A DNA stretch of 26,212 nt from a virus: the IMG/VR virus record IMGVR_UViG_3300031784_000179, positions 1-26,212 of that record. The stretch is one strand, 5' to 3'. This document shows positions 15,265-23,003 of the stretch, in pieces (the first letter of the stretch is position 1; every line of letters begins with the position of its first letter). A program made the translations under genes and the position numbers. The notes under the pieces are model-generated. The model saw only the letters and a list, made by a program, of their open reading frames with translations. It was not told the origin of the DNA and did not search any database.

Positions 15265-15789
15265 ATGGCACTTTGGGGAAAACAAGACGCTGCAGCACCA
15301 TCTACTGGCACAACTGTTGGCGTAACAAATGCATCGACTGCAGTAACTGGAGTTGGTACATCATTTTTAACAGATCTAGATATTGGTGATGTTCTCATCA
15401 TCACTTCTGGTACAACAACAAAAAATCGTGTTGCTGCAATCGCATCAAACACTGCATTGACATTAGCAGATAACTTTACTGGCACAACAGCTGCTACATT
15501 GGCTATTGCTAACGTAAAGATTCAACAACAACCAAAATATGCATATCAAGACAGCAATTCACAAGCTGATGGAACAGCTCCAGGAAAAGCTGCTCTTGAA
15601 GATATCTTCGGTGTTGACGCAACAGAACAGAAAGTTGCTGGCAACAAAGTCGGCGCAAGCCCAGGATGGGTTCGTCGTATCGCTTTAACTGGTGGTAAGT
15701 CTGGTCGTGTACAAGTAGAAACATTGGTAGCTGGTCGTAATTTGATCACTGGCGATGCTGCTGACGATTCAGTTCTTGCAGACAGTTAA
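15265..15789 (+). CDS. Virion structural protein (decoration-type)
   Basis: 174 residues, start ATG 15265 with a strong AAGGAG at 15250-15255. It is Thr/Ala/Gly-rich and beta-rich, with an N-terminal MALWGKQDAA, then an AVTGVGTSF...GDVLIITSGTTTKNRV fold and a C terminus running GWVRRIALTGGKSGRVQVETL to DAADDSVLADS. I recognise this as a small structural protein family widespread in T4-like marine phages, often found by virion proteomics but not functionally named; head decoration is the usual guess. A late-promoter-like element follows the gene. Confidence 0.75.
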   Translation: MALWGKQDAAAPSTGTTVGVTNASTAVTGVGTSFLTDLDIGDVLIITSGTTTKNRVAAIASNTALTLADNFTGTTAATLAIANVKIQQQPKYAYQDSNSQADGTAPGKAALEDIFGVDATEQKVAGNKVGASPGWVRRIALTGGKSGRVQVETLVAGRNLITGDAADDSVLADS

Positions 15790-15795
15790 TAAATA
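15788..15795 (+). promoter_or_regulatory. Possible T4-late-type promoter (AATAAATA)
   Basis: AATAAATA fits the NATAAATA late consensus of T4-like phages and starts in the stop codon of the gene at 15265, 54 bases ahead of the fibre-like gene at 15842. It is the largest gap in the structural run, and the downstream gene has its own GAAAGG ribosome-binding site, so independent late expression is plausible. Confidence 0.5.
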
Positions 15796-15841
15796 ACTTT
15801 ATCATCAACAATTTTCAATAACCTGAAAGGTACATGAAAAA

Positions 15842-16804
15842 ATGGCTTCTAAAAAAATATCTGAATTAAATTCAGCTGCGTCGTTAACAGGCGCAGAAAC
15901 ATTCTTAATCGTGCAGTCTGGAGACAATCGTAAGTTGACTTTAGACAGTTTGCTTGGTAATATGACAACTACTGTGTCAGTAAATCCAACCCTTACGCTA
16001 ACAACAAATTCATATATTGTTAAGGCGACTGGTGGTTCTGCAGCAAATGGTATTTTCAAACTAACTGGTAATGCAACACAACCAACGCTTACATTAAACA
16101 ATTCAACAGCTGATAATAAATTTGTGTTTAATATTGGCGCATTGAACACAGTTGGCGGAACAAGTTTGGCTATTACAGAAACATGGAACTCTGCTGGTCT
16201 TGACTTTACTTCATTAAATCTGGCTATTACAAACAGCGCATCTTCTGCAAATAGTCGTGGGTTTAAAATGACTGTTGGTGGCACTGAAGTTTTCGGTGTT
16301 ACTGCAACAGGTGGTGCGTTTGTAAGAGACCATGTCTACTCAAGATTTGGTGTTCTGCCATTCGTAGGAACACAAAACGGATTTACACAAGCTCTTGGTT
16401 ATACTGTTTCAACTTCTTCAACAATTTCTCCATCTGCTTCTGATATGAGAAATGGCGGTGCTGTGTTTATCACTGCCTCTGGCGCTTCTGGTCAAATTAT
16501 TAATTTACCTGTTATGTCAACACAAGACATTGGAAAAGTCTGGGTATTAAATGTTACTCAAACAAACAGTTTAGATATTTCTCCAACTGGTGGATCAACA
16601 AACTCTGGACAATCATATTGGAGAATTAGAACAGAAAACGTAGCAAGAACATACGCAATTTGGTACGCTTGGCTTGATTTGACTGGAACAGCAAAATGGT
16701 ATTATTATGCTCCAGGTGGATGGTATAATACAGCAAATACAATCCCAACATCAGTTACTAGCAGCCAAAATGCTGGATCTCTATTTAATTACTGTTCTGC
16801 TTAA
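15842..16804 (+). CDS. Tail-fibre-like structural protein
   Basis: 320 residues. The N terminus KISELNSAASLTGAETFLIV is the short module that begins many phage fibre and tailspike proteins (KISELxxAxxLTGxE). The middle is Thr/Asn/Ser-rich beta repeat sequence without cysteines. The last 120 residues, with several aromatic clusters (YWRIR, AIWYAWLDL, KWYYYAPGGWY), look like a receptor-binding or chaperone-like tip. ATG 15842 with GAAAGG 11 bases upstream is chosen; a nearby ATG at 15834 opens a very short frame. It is preceded by a late-promoter-like element. Host-range determinant is an inference from architecture. Confidence 0.7.
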   Translation: MASKKISELNSAASLTGAETFLIVQSGDNRKLTLDSLLGNMTTTVSVNPTLTLTTNSYIVKATGGSAANGIFKLTGNATQPTLTLNNSTADNKFVFNIGALNTVGGTSLAITETWNSAGLDFTSLNLAITNSASSANSRGFKMTVGGTEVFGVTATGGAFVRDHVYSRFGVLPFVGTQNGFTQALGYTVSTSSTISPSASDMRNGGAVFITASGASGQIINLPVMSTQDIGKVWVLNVTQTNSLDISPTGGSTNSGQSYWRIRTENVARTYAIWYAWLDLTGTAKWYYYAPGGWYNTANTIPTSVTSSQNAGSLFNYCSA

Positions 16805-16813
16805 TATGTAAAT

Positions 16814-17185
16814 ATGTTCAAAAGTGATGCGGAATTTTTACAGTATGCAATGCATAATTATGATAATCCTCAGTGCTCTACTGTTAGTGAGTTTGAGGAA
16901 GATCTGAAGAAATTCCTTTATATTAAAAAACTGTTTACTAGATATAAAAAGAACGATGAGTTGAAAGAAAGATTAATTCTAAATCATCTTATCGTTCTTT
17001 TCAATTTGTTCGGTGAAGCAACACTGAAAATGTTGTTTTATAAGATAGAAAGAGAAGATTGGAACTTATTAGCAACATTCTTAATCTATATAAACAAATT
17101 ACCAGAAAACGTACCAGGAACAATGTTAGTTTCTTCAGACTTTAGATTAGATGAAAAGATAATTTCTGAGTTAAGGAAAATTTAA
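16814..17185 (+). CDS. Conserved T4-like phage protein (DUF7207-type)
   Basis: 123 residues, mostly helical. The block CSTVSEFEEDLKKFLYIKKLF followed by ERLILNHLIVLFNLFG and a Leu/Phe-rich helix is a family I recognise from T4-like phages, small and of unknown function. No signal or true transmembrane segment; the hydrophobic helices look like a packed soluble bundle. The stop overlaps the next start by one base (TAATG), so it is coupled to the gene at 17185. Confidence 0.75.
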   Translation: MFKSDAEFLQYAMHNYDNPQCSTVSEFEEDLKKFLYIKKLFTRYKKNDELKERLILNHLIVLFNLFGEATLKMLFYKIEREDWNLLATFLIYINKLPENVPGTMLVSSDFRLDEKIISELRKI

Positions 17186-17682
17186 TGTCGCAGTTTGTTG
17201 ACAATTTAATTGCATTTAGAGTTTTAAATATGCTGGTAACTCCGTTTGAAGAAACCAAAGCATATGAACTCGGCATTATCGACAAAAGTGGAAATCCTCT
17301 TAAGAAATTAAAGGATATGACATTTACTGAAAAAGATCAGTATTCAATGTTACATAGAATGGCATTTAGAATCAAACGAATTATGGAAAAAGTTCCAGGT
17401 CTTGGTTCTAAACTAGGCACATTGGCAGCTGCTTATTTTCTTGTTAGAGAATGTGTAGAAAACAAAAGATCAATTAATAATTTAGAAGAAGACTATAATA
17501 ATCTTTTGACGAAAATTAGAAGAGAAGATATAATTCTCTGTGAGGAGTTTCTGCTAGTAGAGAAGTTCTTATCAGAAGAAGTCCCAACAAATGCCACTGG
17601 TTCTGCTGTTTCTACTGATGAACCTATTGTTAGAAAAAAAATAAAACAGATACGAATGTTGAAAAGAGTAAAGAAAGTATAA
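17185..17682 (+). CDS. Conserved T4-like phage protein
   Basis: 165 residues, helical, starting on the last base of the previous stop. The signature LVTPFEETKAYELGIID followed by a Lys-rich segment and HRMAFRIKRIMEKVPG...SKLGTLAAAYFLV is a family I have seen repeatedly beside the 16814-type gene in T4-like marine phages, without known role. The C terminus is a basic tail (RKKIKQIRMLKRVKKV), which suggests nucleic acid or membrane-surface contact. It directly precedes the lysis genes. Confidence 0.75.
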   Translation: MSQFVDNLIAFRVLNMLVTPFEETKAYELGIIDKSGNPLKKLKDMTFTEKDQYSMLHRMAFRIKRIMEKVPGLGSKLGTLAAAYFLVRECVENKRSINNLEEDYNNLLTKIRREDIILCEEFLLVEKFLSEEVPTNATGSAVSTDEPIVRKKIKQIRMLKRVKKV

Positions 17683-17683
17683 C

Positions 17684-18292
17684 ATGTTAATGTTGTCGTT
17701 TATTCCTGCTGAGTGGATCTCCTATGCTATTCATGCAATATTCGTTATTGGTGTTGGTGGTGTTATAATTGGAACAGTTGGATCAAAGCTACCATTTGTT
17801 TCGACATACGGACACATAGTAAAAGGAATCGCTGGGGTATTTTTAATTGCTGGTTTATTCTTAGAAGGATATAACTACGCATCAAAGTCTTGGGTTGAAG
17901 CAGCAAAAGAATATGAGAAAAAAGTGAAAGTAGCTGAAGAAAAATCAAAGAATCAAAATGTAAAAATTGTTGAGAAAGTTGTAAAAGAAATAGAAATTGT
18001 AAGGGAAACTGCTAATGAAAACAAACAAGTCATTAAAGATGTCGTTGCTAAAGATCTTGACAATCAGTGCAGCTTGCCTAACTCTGCAGTCATGCTTCAT
18101 GACAGTGCCAGTAAAAATGAAGTTTCCAGAAGCGCCCAAGGAACTGATGGAGGAACCTCCGATGTTAAAGCCAGTCAAGTCCTTGAAGTCGTCGTCGACA
18201 ACTACGCAACCTGCTACGAAGTAAGAAGCAAGTTGAAGGGATGGCAAGAATGGTATCGAACTCAAAAGCAAATATACGAGGAAGTAAAATGA
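17684..18292 (+). CDS. Rz-like i-spanin (inner membrane)
   Basis: 202 residues. Two N-terminal hydrophobic segments (about 15-34 and 45-66) are followed by a long coiled coil (about 70-125) and a C-terminal CSLPNSAVMLHDSA motif, which matches the conserved CxxPxxxVxLHDxA part of Rz-type inner-membrane spanins. Two hydrophobic segments rather than one is unusual. A second gene lies wholly inside it in the +1 frame (18015-18224) and looks like the outer-membrane partner, the classic Rz/Rz1 arrangement. Spanins fuse inner and outer membranes in the last step of lysis of Gram-negative hosts, so a diderm host is implied. The stop overlaps the start of the XhlA-like gene (ATGA). Confidence 0.75.
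   Translation: MLMLSFIPAEWISYAIHAIFVIGVGGVIIGTVGSKLPFVSTYGHIVKGIAGVFLIAGLFLEGYNYASKSWVEAAKEYEKKVKVAEEKSKNQNVKIVEKVVKEIEIVRETANENKQVIKDVVAKDLDNQCSLPNSAVMLHDSASKNEVSRSAQGTDGGTSDVKASQVLEVVVDNYATCYEVRSKLKGWQEWYRTQKQIYEEVK
18015..18224 (+). CDS. Rz1-like o-spanin lipoprotein nested in Rz
   Basis: 69 residues encoded entirely inside the i-spanin gene, +1 frame as in lambda Rz1. ATG 18015 has AAGGGA 8 bases upstream; a second in-frame ATG at 18039 is possible. The product has a basic N terminus, a hydrophobic signal (LLKILTISAACLTLQSC) with acceptor Cys27, and a Pro-rich mature part (FPEAPKELMEEPPMLKP), all hallmarks of o-spanins. The lipobox LQSC has Gln at an uncommon position. It would be anchored in the outer membrane and bind the i-spanin across the periplasm. 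Confidence 0.75.
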   Translation: MKTNKSLKMSLLKILTISAACLTLQSCFMTVPVKMKFPEAPKELMEEPPMLKPVKSLKSSSTTTQPATK

Positions 18293-18615
18293 GTCCAGTA
18301 GAAGAGAGAGTCGCTTCTCTTGAGACGAATGTCGAAAATCTAAAAGAGGATATTTCCGAAATTCGTTCTGATGTAAAAGAAGTGCATTCTAGAATTACAA
18401 CTACCACAAGAGAAATCGTTGACAAAATTGATGCTTCGACAGCATCAATTAAACATGACGCTACTACTCAACATCAATCTCTGTCAGATCAGATGCATAA
18501 GATTGACAATCGTGTTGATGTTCTCGAGAAGTGGCGATGGATGATTGTTGGCGGTGCAGTAGTTCTTGGATATGTTATTGGCCATTCAGATTTGTTTACG
18601 AAGTTTTTTAATTAA
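18289..18615 (+). CDS. XhlA-like membrane protein, candidate holin
   Basis: 108 residues from ATG 18289, which forms ATGA with the i-spanin stop and has GAGGAAG 6 bases upstream; a longer frame from 18241 lies inside the spanin gene and is rejected. The N-terminal two thirds are a coiled coil (EERVASLETNVENLKEDISEI...), and one transmembrane helix lies near the C terminus (about 83-99, WMIVGGAVVLGYVIG). This is the topology and sequence style of the XhlA haemolysin family, which in phages works with holins. Its location right after the spanin pair supports a lysis role. A tail-anchored protein of another function cannot be excluded. Confidence 0.65.
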   Translation: MSPVEERVASLETNVENLKEDISEIRSDVKEVHSRITTTTREIVDKIDASTASIKHDATTQHQSLSDQMHKIDNRVDVLEKWRWMIVGGAVVLGYVIGHSDLFTKFFN

Positions 18616-18616
18616 C

Positions 18617-18645
18617 TTGCTTTTTAACCCCATTCGGGGTATAAT
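18617..18645 (+). promoter_or_regulatory. Sigma-70-like promoter for the primase operon
   Basis: TTGCTT (18617-18622), 17 bp, TATAAT (18640-18645). The -10 ends 6 bp before the ATG of the primase gene, so transcription should begin at or next to the start codon, giving a leaderless or nearly leaderless message. There is no Shine-Dalgarno sequence before that ATG. Confidence 0.75.
18627..18640 (+). other. Hairpin in the promoter spacer (ACCCC-ATTC-GGGGT)
   Basis: A perfect 5-bp GC-rich stem with a 4-base loop lies between -35 and -10, 12 bp after the stop of the lysis operon. As RNA from upstream it could act as a weak terminator, but it is followed by ATAATTATATT rather than a T run. As DNA it could be an operator. 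The 3404 promoter has a related AACCC...GGTATAAT spacer. Confidence 0.4.
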
Positions 18646-18651
18646 TATATT

Positions 18652-19665
18652 ATGCTTTACATTGATCTAAAATACATCACCCAACTACGTCCTCGTCTCC
18701 GAAACTTTAAGGAGAAGAAGGACAACACATTTAATTTCTCTTGTCCATTCTGTGGCGATAGTACAAAAAATAAACTTAAAGCGAGGGGGTATGTGTATCC
18801 TTCGAAAAATGATTTATTTTATAAATGTCATAATTGCGGTGTGTCAACAAATGCAGGAAACTTGATAAAACAGGTTGATCCGTACCTTTATGATCAGTAT
18901 GTAGTAGAGCGATATAAGTCGGGTCCAAAGAGATATAATGATCATAAAAAGATAGAAATTGCTGATACAAAGCCGATTTTTGTTGATCTACAGGACGATA
19001 CGTTAAATGGTCTTAGAAGGATTGATACAATGAGAGCAGATCATCCTGCTGTGTTGTATGTTCAAAAACGTAAAATACCACATGAGCATTATGAGAATCT
19101 TTTTTATGCTGCGAAATGGAAATCATACGTGAACAAGGTTAAATATACTTACACTTCTGAAGACGATGATCATCCTCGACTAGTAATTCCCTTCTTTAAT
19201 GAACATGGAAAAGTTTTTGCTTTTCAGGGAAGAGCTTTTGGCGACGAGCAGCCAAGGTATATGACGATTAAACTAGACGATAACATGGAGAGGATTTATG
19301 GACTTGAGAGAGTTGACTTTAGTAAAAAAGTTTATGCTGTTGAAGGACCGATCGATTCTTTGTTTATACCAAACGCAATTGCTGTTGCAGGTGCCAGCTT
19401 TGATTCTGTTTATCTTCGTAGTCTTGCTAGTAATCTTGTAGTTGTTTTTGATAATGAACCAAGAAATAAAGAGTTGTGTAAGCAGATTGAAAAATGCATC
19501 GATCTTGGTTATACAGTTTCATTGATGCCAGAGACAGGTTATAAAGATATAAATGATTTATTTCTTGCTGGTTATACGCAGGAAAAAATTGTACAGATGA
19601 TTGATGAATATACCGTAACTGGTTTAGAAGCGAAAGCGAGATATGCTGTATGGAAGAAAGTTTAA
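18652..19665 (+). CDS. DNA primase, T4 gp61 type
   Basis: 337 residues, close to T4 gp61 (342). An N-terminal zinc-binding domain has Cys31, Cys34, Cys59 and Cys62 (CPFCGDS...CHNCG). The central TOPRIM domain carries YAVEGPIDS (Glu231), VVFDNE (Asp267) and KDINDLF (Asp299, Asp302), the metal-binding positions for RNA primer synthesis. It would work with a gp41-type helicase, which is not in this window, at the phage replication fork. The gene follows a sigma-70-like promoter whose predicted start is at the ATG, so the message may be leaderless. It begins the replication and nucleotide gene block that continues with thyX and nrdA. Confidence 0.92.
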   Translation: MLYIDLKYITQLRPRLRNFKEKKDNTFNFSCPFCGDSTKNKLKARGYVYPSKNDLFYKCHNCGVSTNAGNLIKQVDPYLYDQYVVERYKSGPKRYNDHKKIEIADTKPIFVDLQDDTLNGLRRIDTMRADHPAVLYVQKRKIPHEHYENLFYAAKWKSYVNKVKYTYTSEDDDHPRLVIPFFNEHGKVFAFQGRAFGDEQPRYMTIKLDDNMERIYGLERVDFSKKVYAVEGPIDSLFIPNAIAVAGASFDSVYLRSLASNLVVVFDNEPRNKELCKQIEKCIDLGYTVSLMPETGYKDINDLFLAGYTQEKIVQMIDEYTVTGLEAKARYAVWKKV

Positions 19666-19727
19666 ATATCCCTGTTCTCGAAAATGAAGAAATGTGGGCA
19701 CAAAGAGTTATTGATGAAGGAACTAAA

Positions 19728-20396
19728 ATGAAAGTAGAATTAATCTCGTATTCGCAACCAGCTGAATACTTTGCTGAAAACATGACAGAACTTGTAGCAT
19801 TCTGTGCACGTGTGAGTAATCCAAGTAATCAAAGCAACAAAGAAACTAGTGAGAAACTAATCAAGTATCTAATTAAAAATCAGCATTGGTCTCCACTAGA
19901 AATGGTAAATGTTTGTTTAGAAATAACAACAACACGTGACATTGCAAGACAGATGCTACGTCATCGTAGTTTTTCTTTCCAAGAGTTTAGTCAAAGGTAT
20001 GCTGATCCAACGAAGGATCTTAATTTTGTTATTCGTGAAGCACGTTTACAAGATGATAAGAATAGACAGAACTCTATTGAAATTGATTTTAAGAACGATG
20101 AGCATCGTCAAATTGCTTACCAGTGGGAAAATCTTCAGCGTGATTTAATCCAAAGAAGTACTGATGTATATGCTTGGGCTGTTTCTAAGGGTATCGCTAA
20201 AGAACAAGCAAGAGCTGTTCTTCCAGAAGGACTCACCGAATCTAAACTTTATATGAATGGAACCTTAAGATCCTGGATTCACTATATACAGTTACGCTCA
20301 TCAAACGGAACACAAAAAGAACACACACTCATCGCCAAAGCATGTGCTGAGGTAATTGCGAAAGTATTCCCCCTGTCTAAAGAGTTCGTACAATAA
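19728..20396 (+). CDS. thyX: Flavin-dependent thymidylate synthase ThyX
   Basis: 222 residues from ATG 19728, chosen because AAGGA lies 6 bases upstream and MKVELIS is the usual ThyX start. The frame is open to an ATG at 19650 inside the primase gene, which would add 26 residues; that ATG has no ribosome-binding site. The signature RHRxxSxxxxSxRY is present (RHRSFSFQEFSQRY, from residue 78), as are ITTTRDIARQ and the C-terminal active-site region ARAVLPEGLTES followed by SWIHYIQLR. ThyX makes dTMP from dUMP with FAD, NADPH and methylene-tetrahydrofolate. It sits before nrdA, so dTTP and dNTP supply are expressed together. If phage thymine is further modified, ThyX would also feed that pathway. 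Confidence 0.95.
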   Translation: MKVELISYSQPAEYFAENMTELVAFCARVSNPSNQSNKETSEKLIKYLIKNQHWSPLEMVNVCLEITTTRDIARQMLRHRSFSFQEFSQRYADPTKDLNFVIREARLQDDKNRQNSIEIDFKNDEHRQIAYQWENLQRDLIQRSTDVYAWAVSKGIAKEQARAVLPEGLTESKLYMNGTLRSWIHYIQLRSSNGTQKEHTLIAKACAEVIAKVFPLSKEFVQ

Positions 20397-20417
20397 AAAT
20401 AATATTTGGAGTGTTAA

Positions 20418-22214
20418 ATGCAAGGCACCATTAATGGGTTGGTAGTAGATTATAGCAGAGATAGTTTGTTTGATTCACTTGGTGTAAAAAGACTGCGTGA
20501 ATCATATATGAAAGAAGAAGAGCAATCCCCACAAGAAAGATTTGCGTATGTATCGAATACTTTTAGTAGTAATCGTGAGCATGCTCAGCGCTTGTACGAC
20601 TATTCGTCCAGGCATTGGTTGTCATATTCAACACCAATTCTATCCTTTGGGAGAAGTAAAAGGGGTATGCCTATCTCTTGTTTTTTAAATTATATTGAAG
20701 ATACAGCGGAGGGACTAGTTGACAATCTTAGTGAAACTAATTGGCTTAGTATGCTTGGTGGCGGTGTTGGTATTGGTTTTGGTATTCGTTCGGCAGATGA
20801 TAAATCTACTGGTGTCATGCCTCACCTCAAAATTTACGATGCCAGTTCTTTGGCATATCGCCAAGGTCGTACTCGTCGTGGCAGCTATGCTGCTTATCTC
20901 GACATTAGCCATCCAGATATTATCCCTTTCTTAGAAATGCGCAAGCCAACTGGAGACCAAAATCTCCGTTGTCTTAATCTGCATCATGCGATAAACATTC
21001 CCGATTCATTTATGCAAATTATTGAGAAATGTATGCTTGATCCAGAAGCAGATGATTCCTGGGAATTAAAAGATCCACACAGCGGAGAGATTCGTGAAGT
21101 TGTTTCTGCTCGTGCTTTGTGGCAACAAATTCTAGAACTACGTATGGTGACAGGTGAACCCTACATTCACTTCATCGATACAAGCAATCGTCATCTACCA
21201 CAATGGTTAAAAGATAAAGGTTTAAAAGTTCACCAATCAAACCTTTGTTCAGAAATTATTTTACCAACTAATGAAGAAAGAACAGCTGTTTGCTGTTTGT
21301 CGTCGCTAAACTTGGAGTATTATGATGAATGGAAAAACGAACCTTTATTCTTACGTGATGTTGCTGAGATGTTGGATAATGTCTTGCAGTTTTTTATTGA
21401 CAATGCTCCTGACGCCATTAGTCGTGCCAGATATAGTGCTAAACAAGAACGAAGCATTGGTATTGGTGCTTTGGGGTGGCATGCATATCTTCAGCGCAAT
21501 AATTTTCCTTGGGAATCGGCGATGGCTGTCGGAAGAAACAAACAAATTTTTAAACACATCAGAGAGGGATTAGATCGTGCTAATAAAGAATTGGGAACTG
21601 AGCGAGGCGAAGCGCCTGATGCAGTGGGTACTGGGAATCGCTTTAGTCATCTTATGGCTATTGCTCCCAATGCTTCTTCTTCCATTCTTATGGGCAACAC
21701 TAGTCCTTCTATTGAACCTTATCGTGCCAATGCTTATCGGCAGGATACTCTTTCGGGTTCTTCGTTGAACAAAAACAAATATCTTGACAAAATTATTAAG
21801 GAGAAGTGTGATGCAGACAGTAAGCTGGACTATAACGAAGTCTGGTCAAGTATTATCGCCAACGATGGAAGTGTTCAACATCTCGAGTTCCTTACAGAAT
21901 GGGAGAAAGATGTTTTCAAAACTTCAATGGAACTCGATCAGCGATGGCTTGTACAGCATGCAGCAGACAGGCAAGAATATATTGATCAAGCACAATCACT
22001 TAACTTATTCTTTAGACCAGATTCCCACATCAAATATGTACACGCAGTACACTTCCAAGCATGGAAAGAGGGTCTCAAAACACTTTACTATTGCCGAAGT
22101 GAGAAAATTGGCAAAGCTGATAAAGTTGCAAAGAAAATTGAACGAGAAGTAATTCAAGAGATTGATTTAAAATCTCTCGCTGAGGGAAATGATTGTCTTG
22201 CATGTGAGGGATAA
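20418..22214 (+). CDS. nrdA: Class I ribonucleotide reductase large subunit NrdA
   Basis: 598 residues with GGAG 6 bases before ATG 20418. The ten-stranded barrel active site is intact: Cys88 (ISCFLNY), NLCSE with the thiyl-radical Cys277 and Glu279, Cys292/293 (CCLSSLNL), and the radical-transfer LYYCRS tyrosine pair near the C terminus. The last residues end in CLACEG, the CxxC pair that shuttles electrons from thioredoxin or glutaredoxin. It is much shorter than E. coli NrdA (761) because the N-terminal ATP-cone is missing, so dATP shut-off is probably absent, which suits phage demand. It needs NrdB, encoded at 24098 after an inserted group of lipid-type genes; nrdA and nrdB are normally adjacent. 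Confidence 0.95.
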   Translation: MQGTINGLVVDYSRDSLFDSLGVKRLRESYMKEEEQSPQERFAYVSNTFSSNREHAQRLYDYSSRHWLSYSTPILSFGRSKRGMPISCFLNYIEDTAEGLVDNLSETNWLSMLGGGVGIGFGIRSADDKSTGVMPHLKIYDASSLAYRQGRTRRGSYAAYLDISHPDIIPFLEMRKPTGDQNLRCLNLHHAINIPDSFMQIIEKCMLDPEADDSWELKDPHSGEIREVVSARALWQQILELRMVTGEPYIHFIDTSNRHLPQWLKDKGLKVHQSNLCSEIILPTNEERTAVCCLSSLNLEYYDEWKNEPLFLRDVAEMLDNVLQFFIDNAPDAISRARYSAKQERSIGIGALGWHAYLQRNNFPWESAMAVGRNKQIFKHIREGLDRANKELGTERGEAPDAVGTGNRFSHLMAIAPNASSSILMGNTSPSIEPYRANAYRQDTLSGSSLNKNKYLDKIIKEKCDADSKLDYNEVWSSIIANDGSVQHLEFLTEWEKDVFKTSMELDQRWLVQHAADRQEYIDQAQSLNLFFRPDSHIKYVHAVHFQAWKEGLKTLYYCRSEKIGKADKVAKKIEREVIQEIDLKSLAEGNDCLACEG

Positions 22215-23003
22215 ATGCATTACAAAAGCATATTCGTTAGTGATGTGCATTTAGGTACAAAAGACTGCAAAGCAGACTTACTAAATAATTTTCTAAAACA
22301 TAACACCTGTGAGACATTATATCTCATAGGTGACATTATTGATGCTTGGAAAATACAACGCAATAAGTGGAGATGGAAACAGAGCCATACAAATGTGGTT
22401 CGTAGAGTTCTTGGTTATGCTAAACGTGGTGTTCGTGTAGTCTATGTTAGTGGTAATCATGATGAGTTTTTAAGACCAATGATACCTTATGGTTTGTCTT
22501 TTGGTAAGATAGAATTGTGCAATCAATGTGAACATAATGGCATTGATGGGAAACGATATCTTGTTGTTCATGGAGATTTATTTGATGGTATCACTAGACT
22601 AGCGCCATGGATTAGTTTTCTAGGAGATAAGGCATACGACTTTGTTCTTAATCTCAATAGTAAATATAACTGGATTCGGCATCGTATGGGGTTTGGTTAT
22701 TTTAGTCTTAGTAAGTTTCTTAAGCATAAAGTTAAAAAAGCAGTAGATTTTATTTTTCAATTCGAAAAAAATCTTGCTGTATATTGTAAGAAAAAAGGTT
22801 ATGATGGTGTTATATGCGGACATATACACAATGCCGAGATAAAAGAAATTGAAGGAGTAATGTATATGAATGATGGTGATTGGGTTGAATCATGTACAGC
22901 ATTAGTAGAGCACTTAGATGGTAGATGGCAAATTGTTCACTGGGGAGAAATGATAAATGTGGGTACTGATTCTACTGGCAGTTCACACGAACAATCCAAA
23001 TGA
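22215..23003 (+). CDS. PlcP/LpxH-type metallophosphoesterase
   Basis: 262 residues directly after the nrdA stop with GAGG upstream. All calcineurin-type metal motifs are present: SDVHLG (Asp10, His12), GDIIDAW (Asp40), GNHDE (Asn81, His82), HGD (His119) and GHIH (His203, His205). The middle stretch FGYFSLSKFLKHKVKKAVDFI is typical of bacterial proteins named UDP-2,3-diacylglucosamine diphosphatase, a group that includes PlcP, the phospholipase C that removes phosphate head groups from membrane lipids under phosphate starvation. Because a GT4 glycosyltransferase follows, as agt follows plcP in some alphaproteobacteria, PlcP is the preferred reading; a lipid A hydrolase (LpxH-like) is the alternative. 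It would act on the inner face of the cytoplasmic membrane. Confidence 0.8.
   Translation: MHYKSIFVSDVHLGTKDCKADLLNNFLKHNTCETLYLIGDIIDAWKIQRNKWRWKQSHTNVVRRVLGYAKRGVRVVYVSGNHDEFLRPMIPYGLSFGKIELCNQCEHNGIDGKRYLVVHGDLFDGITRLAPWISFLGDKAYDFVLNLNSKYNWIRHRMGFGYFSLSKFLKHKVKKAVDFIFQFEKNLAVYCKKKGYDGVICGHIHNAEIKEIEGVMYMNDGDWVESCTALVEHLDGRWQIVHWGEMINVGTDSTGSSHEQSK

Noticed and set aside
15805-16284. 159-residue reverse-strand ORF
   Set aside because: It lies opposite the fibre-like gene, whose N-terminal module is recognisable; Val/Ala-rich composition is the complement of its Thr/Asn-rich codons.
18627-18640. Rho-independent terminator after the lysis operon
   Set aside because: The stem is only 5 bp and is followed by ATAATTATATT rather than a T run; kept only as a hairpin in the promoter spacer.
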